Shown: one piece after another, positions 35,601 to 44,600 of the stretch
Layout of the letters: each line of letters starts with the position of its first letter
Position numbering within the stretch: the first letter of the stretch is position 1
Source: Amoebophrya sp. A120
Taxonomy: Eukaryota; Sar; Dinophyceae; Syndiniales; Amoebophryaceae
Length of the DNA stretch: 64,000 nucleotides
Assembly: GCA_905178155.1 (NCBI GenBank)
Contig: CAJINV010000018.1
Location: 476,609-540,608, forward strand
Reading direction: 5' to 3'
Translations under genes and position numbers: made by a program
Notes under the pieces: model-generated
What the model was told of the DNA's origin: nothing
The model's database searches: none
Seen by the model: only the letters and a program-made list of their open reading frames with translations

Positions 35601-38600
35601 CAAGCATCAGCAAGAATACAGGTTCTGCACGACAAATTTGTAGAGGAGTGTAGTGCGATTTGGGCTGCCAGAACTTGTCATGCAAACCATGCCAAGAGCC
35701 AAGGCGTAAGTTAGGTATTTTGCATGACACATGAGGGGCAGGGGGAGTTGTGCACTCTCATAAGCCTTTCCGCGGTGGCGAAACCCCGGGAGAACAGCTG
35801 GACTTCCGCGATCAAGCTCTTATTCGGTGTGATCATCGCCATTTCGCGGAACAACTGCTTCAAGTTATCCGGTAAATTGCTCCGCCCCGCACACTATGCA
35901 CTGCAAAAGCATTGCAGTAGTAGAAATCACATTACAACAAATTTACTCAACCAGAAAGATGCAGTTTGTCATGCTGGACTGCAGAATAGAGTATGAGATT
36001 TGTCATGCGTAACTGCAGTTCCAATTACTCGGAGTGCGATACTTTTGCATTGGATACATACCCCGGGTTCATGGTTATGAAAATCCCCACCCCCGGATTC
36101 AATCGGACCTCCTTTCCGAGCAGTTCTATCGTCTTCATCTGCTTCCGGAGCCCGGTCTGGATGGTCAAAATCTGCTCGGTATCAACTGCAAAAGTGTCTG
36201 GGTCTGGAAGATTGCCAGGCTTGACATGCATATTTTGAATGACCCATGATGTCTGTGATGCATGCTCTGCATCACAGATTTTTCGAAGGCTTTGTGATGC
36301 CTCTACCGCATGAGAAATGTCCTCTCCGCGTAGCACAAAGTGGAGTCCTCTTGCTGGACATGCAATACAAATCTTTTTAGAATGCAGAGACAGCATCACA
36401 AGTTCAGAATCTTCCAGACCCAGACATATTTGCATTTCATACTCGGAGCAAGCAGACAGCATCTGCTCCTCCAGTCGATTAAACTCGTCGAAACAGCCCC
36501 AGGCGTATCCACAGGAAAAAACACCCATCCCCATGCATTTTTTGCATGACAGATAGTGGATCTTATTCATGTTTTGCGTAACAAATTGGATGGGGATGGT
36601 TTTTTTTCTCTTGATAAGGCGCCGACCTGACACAAACCGACAAAAATCCGGCCCATGGACTGGAAGTCGAAGGTTTCGTCGCAACAGAAAACCAGGACAA
36701 AATACCCCATTTGCGCACCCAAAGCCTTCACGGATTCGGTTTTCCCGGTGCCGGCCGGTCCAAACGGGTTCCCGCCCATCTTCATGTGCAAGGCCTGCGT
36801 CATCGTGAGAAAACAGCGGTCCGTCAGCGGTGTTTGGCACAGTTTCTCCGCCATGCCCAAGTACTCAAACCCGTAATTCAAAGACGCGTTGGTCATTTCC
36901 ACGCGACAAGCCGTGCTCATGTCCCGCGTCGCGTTCGCGTCCCAGTACACGCGGAGTAGCTGCAGCCAGTCGAAGTTGTCCGCCTTGTTGATCCTTTTCG
37001 CGGCGAGTTCCCGACTGACGTCCCGTTGGTGCACCATTTCGGTGATCAACTGGGCGAGTTTGGTTAAGAAATTCCTACTGATGTTTGGCTCCAGGACCTT
37101 TTTCGCTAACACGTCCAGCGTGTGAATGCAGTCGGACGCGACAGACTCGGTGGTTTTGCCGGCTTTCAGAAAGCTTTCCACCCGGATCGTCCACACGATC
37201 TGCGAGGCGATCAACATCAGTTGACAGGGCTGCTGATCCACCCAGGCGGTGAATTCTTGATCGGAACTTGGGTCGATGGAGGCAAGAGCCGGCCAGGCGG
37301 TACCTGATTTTGATGGTGGAAAACATTTCTGTTGCGGAAAGTAAAGATAAAGAACCGACTGGGACTGACAACATCACACTGTCATGCACCAAAAAACACA
37401 TTAACCATAAGTACAGAAATCTTTAAATCGATACTCAATCTCGCCGACAATGCAGTTCTTATTGCGGTCTCCACCTTCGTCAGCCAAACGTGGATGCTAG
37501 GATCTTCGGAGATTACCACTGGTTTCTCAAATTTCACCTCCTCATTCTCCCGGCTCCGCATCACCGTAATCGAATCCCCTTCATTCTCCGTTCCAAACTG
37601 CGCCACCCCAGCAAACATCTTCGCCAAGTGATGCCCGAGGACCGTGACGTCCCGGCTGTTGCCGATAATTTCGAGCAGGTCCTCGTCGCCGATAAAATAG
37701 AACCGCGCGAACTGGATTCTCTGCTTTTCCAGGTAGTCTCCCAGCGCTTTCTGCACCTTCCCGAGATTATCCTGGATCTTCGTCAAGATCTTTTCCAAAT
37801 TCGCGATCTGGATAACGTCGAGGACTTTCGGTTTTTGTGATGCTTTTTTGCAAATGGACGTGAATTCCGTGTCAACCTGCTTAAACCGATTGTATTCCTG
37901 GACCAACAAGGTCTGGATGTCTGCCGACCCGAAGAAGATTCCCTCGAGGTACACCCACTTCCGTTGCACGTCCATCCAGATGTCCATCAAAGTATTCACT
38001 TTCCGTAATTTTTCGTCCCATATGCATTGCAAAAGTATCGCACTCGTATAAATGCATCACAAATTTCCTCAGCATGAGAAATAAAATTTGTTATGCGGAT
38101 TTAGCTTTAATGCATGATTGCAATACGAGTACGATACTTTTGCACAGGATATCCCAGGTCGTCGCCATTTCTTCGAACGCCTTGTAGAACGGAGACATTT
38201 TCATCGACGCGAAGGAGTTCAAATGCTCCTCGACCTGCGCGAACAGCTCGTCCCAACCGCGGATGAGCTTGCACCGGTTTTTGTACAAAACGAGCTCCAG
38301 TTCGTAGTTCGTCCACAGCTCCTTCACTTCTTTCATAAACTCCTGCAGTGCCATCTCCCCCTGCGCGAGTTGGAGCTGCTCCCGCACCGGTTTTTCGCAA
38401 TTCACCCAATCGACTTTTTCCCATAAATCACCCAAGGTTAAGTGTGTATACCCCTTGTCCTTCAGATTGATCACGGTCAAGATGCTGTCCCAGTGCCGCT
38501 CTTTCAGCGCGTCGGTTTTCAAATCTGTTAAGAGAATGTTGAGCTTGATGAGCTTGTGGATCTTATCCACCATATTCGCGTAGCTGTCGTACTGCTGGAT

Positions 38601-41600
38601 TTTATCCGGCATGTGCTTCAGCTTATGAAAGCCTCAGGTTTGAAATCCCCAAAGTGGAAATAATTTGTGATGCAAAAAAACGACTCCAGTAGAAGCGCCA
38701 TTTGTAGTCGGCGCATGACAAATTTTCCGGGCACTCAAAGCGTGTCTGTCGTGCTAGTTAGGCAAAGGGGTCTGACCCTTCTGTCGTGCTAATCAGCAGC
38801 CCAATTCTTCACCCCTAGCAGGACAATAGTCGGCCTCCATTGTGTCATCTGCAGCGCAGTCTTTTTTGCCTTGCATTTCATGCATCACAAATCATTTCCA
38901 CTTTGGGCATTTCCATTCTGAGGCTTTCATACAGCTTGTCCTGTAGAAGATCCTCGTCCAGAATTTGCCGGATTTTTTTCGGAATCACCGCGGTCCAGAG
39001 CTTATCCTGTGCAAAAGTATCGTACTCGTACTAATCGCGTTTATGCATTTACAAATCTCTTTACTGAGGCAGATCCGCATTGCAAATTTGATTTGTAATG
39101 CTAAGTGAATTTGTAATGCAATTTATACTAGTACGATACTTTTGCAGAGGATAGAGCTGTTCCTTGAGCGAATTCAGCTCCTGGTCGACCGAGTTCAGCT
39201 GCGTCCACACCTCCTTCAGCGATTGGATCTCCGCGGCGAGTATGGATTGCAATTATGTCTGGGTCTGGAACAGTGGAACTTGTGATGCGTGTCTGGCATT
39301 CCTGGAAAATCTGTGTTGCAGGAGCAGCACATACAAGAGGAGCTTCCTTCGTCATGCAAAAGCGCAAGAATTTGTGACGCGTGCTAGGCATCAGCAGGCG
39401 TCTCAAAAACTTGTCATACTTGGCTCCCATTGCAAGCGCTTCAATCATGCTCAATTCAGCATCACAGGTTCTTTCCAGACCCAGACATATTTTTTGCATT
39501 CCATAGCGAGTGGCTGGAGCTGCTTTTCCAAATTCGCGGTGGAACGGTTCAGCACTGACTGAATCGTATCCTGTGCAAAAGTATCGCACAATCATGCACT
39601 ACAAATTTTTTTTTGAAGGTAAATCCGCATTACAAATTTTATTTCTCAACATGCTGCGGAAATTTGTAATGCATTTATACGAGTACGAGGATACTTTTGC
39701 GGTTCATAAATCGCGTCCCCAATGCCGGAACATTCCGTTTGCATCTGCTCCACCTTCAACGCGTATTGGCTGCAAATCTCCAGCGCCTTCTCACAAGACT
39801 CCACGACGTGGATCGGCTTGTCCTTCGTCCAATCGGAGTAGCAGGAGCGGACTTCTTCGGTAATCTTCTTCTCGTGTCGCTCGATCCCGGTTGACAGTGA
39901 ACAACTCTTCCTCCCCCTCGTTTCAGTATGGCAGAAACAGCAACACTAGCAACAGCAGCTATGTGGCTTCCGCATGACAAATCTGTGCACGGATAATTGT
40001 AGTACTGTTTGAGGTTGTTGGTTCCAAAAAAATTTGGCATGCAGACACTGCCTCAGCAGGGCAGGACGTGGACTTGGTATTTTGCATCACAAAGGAAGGA
40101 GGGGCACGGAAGGCTGTGCACTTTCATATCCCGGCGCGGAGCGACGGCATTTCCCGCTCCATCACGAGCGATTTCCGGTCTAGGACGGTCAGTAACGAGT
40201 CCCAATCCGACGCTTGCTGTTCCAAAGACGGGAAGTCATCCGGAAAGGTATACCCCCGGTTCCGCATAAGCGTCTTTGTACAGTCGAGCACCAACTGCAC
40301 CTGGTCGTTCAAATCTTGCTTTTTCTTTTTCAATCCCTGCACGATCGTGATCGATTTCAGCGTTTCCGGTGACCCCGGCTCAAAGCTGGACTGCTCGAGG
40401 CTCGTGCGCAATTGCCGCAAGTCCTGCACTAATCTCGTGCTGGAATTGTAGACTCGCTCGCCAAACTCGTGCAAAATGTCCCGCTTCCACAAGTCGTATC
40501 TTCTCTATGACAGTGCACCACTCCTCCTTTATGTAGCGTACACGGCTGCAATACAAACACCAGCGCACGTGGCGCCTGTGCATGACAAGTTCATGCGCCG
40601 AGAAGTAAGTACAGTCCTGCTTGGGATTTGTCATGCAAACAGTGCCACAAGGCAGCAGCCAAAATGTAGAGTTTGCATGACAAAAGAGGGGGTGTTGTGC
40701 ACTTTCATATTGTCGTGATCTTCGTGGAAACCTTGCTGTGGTCGATGATAAGTGGTCCGAAAGTATTAAACAAAAAAGTGTTAACGTCAACGTTTTTGGG
40801 GCATTGCAGTCATGCATGACAAATTTTCGCTATCATGCATGCTATGCAATACAAATTTGGGCATCGTTTCTCGTGCAGTCCTGCATGCCAAATTCCGTTA
40901 ACGTTAACACTTTTTGGTATGATAGAAAGCTTTCTCCCGGTTTTCCTTGTCGTTTTCCAATTGCGCCCGGTTCTGCTTGATCTCCTGCAAAAGTTGCTGC
41001 CACTTGACCAAGTCATCGCCGAGCTTCTCAAAAACCTGCTCCGCGTTGATGTCCCACAATGCTTGGTACTGCAGCCAGGCGTTCGCATACGCGTCCATCT
41101 GCAAAAGTTGCTGCTCAATCGCGTCGTAGGCGTCCAGGAAGATTTTTTCGGAGAGGGAAGACAGGAGGAAGTTATACGTTTTCTTCTTCGACAAACCCTC
41201 CTTCAATTTCACTGCGAGCATGGTGGTGTTTTTCTCGTTCGTGTTTCGCGCGAAGTCGTCATACCGATTCGCGACCAATTGTGGCAAGGAGCAGACAATC
41301 CCGAGCGTCTGGTGAAAATGCTGCATCCAATGCTGTCGGGCGGACTCCTTGGGCGGATTCAAAGCGAGCAGCTGCTGGTTCATTTTCAATTCGTGAACCG
41401 TTGGCTCGTCAATCAAGCTCGTCCCCGCGTTGGGGTACCGGGTGAACTGTTTCACCCACTCGGTCACGAGTTGCTCCAGCCGTTGCTTCAGCTTCTGCTC
41501 GATCTTTTCCTTAAGGTGCGACGAAGCCCAGTACTCCAAATTCGAAAAATTCTTCAAGTTCATGTCATCGATAAGACTCTGCATTTGGTTAAACACCGAC

Positions 41601-44600
41601 TTGAAATAGGCCCGGGCGGAACTGCGGTCCAGATTCGTGTTGTCGTTCAGAGTTGCTTGATTGGCGCCGGAATTCTGGGCGAAATCGGAGGAGGTTTTGT
41701 CCGCTATGATTTCATCGGGTGCAGCACCAAGATCGCCTGGGTATCGAGGTGGAGAGTTTGATAATTGATGAACAATTTCAAGTACTAGTAAGTACCCCAG
41801 AAGCGAGCACTAGCATTAGCAGTTATAGCATCAGAAATACATCGGGACGAGTTCTTCTTCACATCTGCGGAGCGAGCGTCACAAACAAGCTGCAACGAAG
41901 TTGTACTTTTGTTACCTTCCACAGCTATTTTCGCCACAGCAGTTGTAGACCCGGCGACTTTAATTTTCGCTTTGTCAACAGCGCCGCCGTCGTCATCTGT
42001 AATATCGTAGTCGTCCATATCCAGGAAAAAACACCCGTCCCCATCCATTTTTTGCATGACAAATAGTGGATTTCATGCATGTTTTGCATGACAAATTGGA
42101 TGGGGATGGGTGTTTTTTCCTGGATAGTCCAGTTTCATGATCAGCCGGTCCATATCGTTCACGCACTTGCTCACTTCTGATACCCGGTCTTGGAACAAAT
42201 AAATTTCCGAGCACAGTTTTTGCGCGTACGACTCCACCTTGTCGTGAATCCACTTCAAACCCATACCCTGCTGAATCAGGCCCTGCACATCCGCGTGGTG
42301 CTGGGCCATGAGCAGTTCGATCGTCGGCGTGAACTCGCGTTGTACCACCTGCATGTACGTTTTGCACGCTTCCTGCAAGCCGTAGGACACGGGGTAGGAG
42401 AGTCTCGCCTCGTCCGCCATGACTTTCAAGCTGTACGGCACGCGGAATTGCAACGCCTGGAGATTCCGAACTTCCTTGAACAGAGTAGTGATTGTCGCGT
42501 CCGTATTGACCGTCAGCTCGTAGTTTTTGGCCTGCACAGTGATGTCAAAGAGCCGCTCTTTCGTCATATCGAAGGGTTTCTGCGCCTTCACGTCCTGCAT
42601 CCACTGCTCAAAAAGCTGCACGGCCGAGCACTTCTGCAAAAAGGCATCTACGCTCTGCTTGATCTTCGACCCGTCCACATGTTGGTCCCACCCGCGGCCG
42701 AGCACGTCTTCCACGCGCCTTAAGCAGATCGTAAGCTTTCTTTCGATCTGCTTGGCGAAGATCACACTGCCGGTGATTGGTGGGATGTCTCGGGCTAACG
42801 TCACCTGGGAGGACTTGCTGTGTTCGAACTTTTCCTTGAACTTCGTCTGCAGCTTGTTTACCTCTTGCTTAATATTCTCCAACAGCGTCGATTGGTACTC
42901 CTGAATCGCGCCACGGATTCTGCTGCGAAAGAAGAGCGCGTTGAATTTCTGGAAGGATTTATCATTTGTAAAAACGTCCCCACCTCCGCCCCAGAGTTGT
43001 AATGCAAATGCGCAAGAATGACAGGAACGTTTGTAGTGCGCATCTCCATGAAAGGCATCTTCAGTAACGCTCTAAACAGGATCAGAAAAAAATCTCTTTC
43101 TCATGCGCCTTTCCCTGCTAGCCAGCACTACACTGCAGATGGAAGTTTGTCATGCAGAACTCCTAAAACTTGAAGATCTGTGTTGCAGACTTCCCGTCTT
43201 GACTATGGTGTGGGGACGTTTTTACATGGGATAGGATTGAAACATGTCGTCCGCGTTTTTCGCCTTGGAGAGCTGGTTCTGCAGTTTCGCAATGACGAAA
43301 GTCTCAACCCGGTCGACCCGCTCGTTGTACTTCTTCTGCGCGAGGTCCCACTTCGCGGTCCCTGTTACTGATATTCCCAGAAAATCAACCATCCCCATCC
43401 ACTTTTTGCATGACAGACACAGAATTTTATACATGTTTTGCATGACAAAAACTAATGGGGTGGGGATGGTTAATTTTCAGGGAATAACTGACGTGTCTAA
43501 CACGTCGAAGGACTGGCTCGTGCTGATCTGCGGACTGATATGACAGTGCACAACGCCCCCTCCCCCTCATTTGTATGGTATGAACAGCAATACAAACACC
43601 AGCGCACATGGAGCCGATGCATGACAAATCTATGTGCCCCCCAATGTAGCACTGTTTGGGCTTCCAGAATTTGTGATGCAAACAGTGCGACAAGGCAGCA
43701 GCTGGATGTGGGATTTTGCATGACAAATGAGGGGGAGGCGGGGAAGTTGTGCGCTTTCCTAACTGGCTTTACTCGCGGCTCCGTCGGACGAAGAGGTGGA
43801 CGTAGCGGCAGCTCCTCCTATTGCACTTGTCGTCATGAACACCTGGTCATACGCGTCTTGCAACTCTTTGTTCAGATCTATCTCCGGTACGGCGGAGTCG
43901 AAACCACCCGCGCCCTTTTCCTTCTTCTTGCGGGTAGAAGAAGTACTCTCTCCGCCTTTCAACATCGCGGACGAAGCTGCACCTCCTCCGCTACTCGATG
44001 GGGACGAGAAGATCTTTTTTAACACATCCGCCATCTTTTGGTGCTGCCTCCGGAACAGCCTGATGTCGTCCACCCGGTCTTGTAACGACTGGTGCTCGCA
44101 GTTGATCTTGTGCGGCGGGATCTCCTATGTAAAAACGTCCCCACCCCATAGTCAAGATGGGAAATCTGCTACACAAATCACCCAGCTTTGGCTGTTGCGC
44201 ATGACAAATTTGGGCTCGTAATGTAGTCACGTTTAGCTAGTGAAGTAGCATCATAGATCCAGTTTCTGATGCTAATTTGAGCATCACAAATCTCAAAACA
44301 CCACTAGAAAAAGCTTCTCGTGCGTCTCCGCACGACAAATGTTTTTAGCATGCAGATTTGCATTCCAACTCTGGGGAGGTGGGGACGTTTTTACACAGGA
44401 TACGGCCGCTCGCTGGTCCCTCGTCGCTTCACTTGATCCCGGACCAGCTCCTTAAACTGGCGGATTTCCTTATGGAAGCGTCAGGATCGAAATCCACAAA
44501 GTTAAAATAATTTCTCATGCATAAATTGCAAGGCATGCAGTGCCTCTCATTGCAGGGATGGCAAGTGAGGCCGACTGTCAGCCTGTTTGGAGTCTACGAT

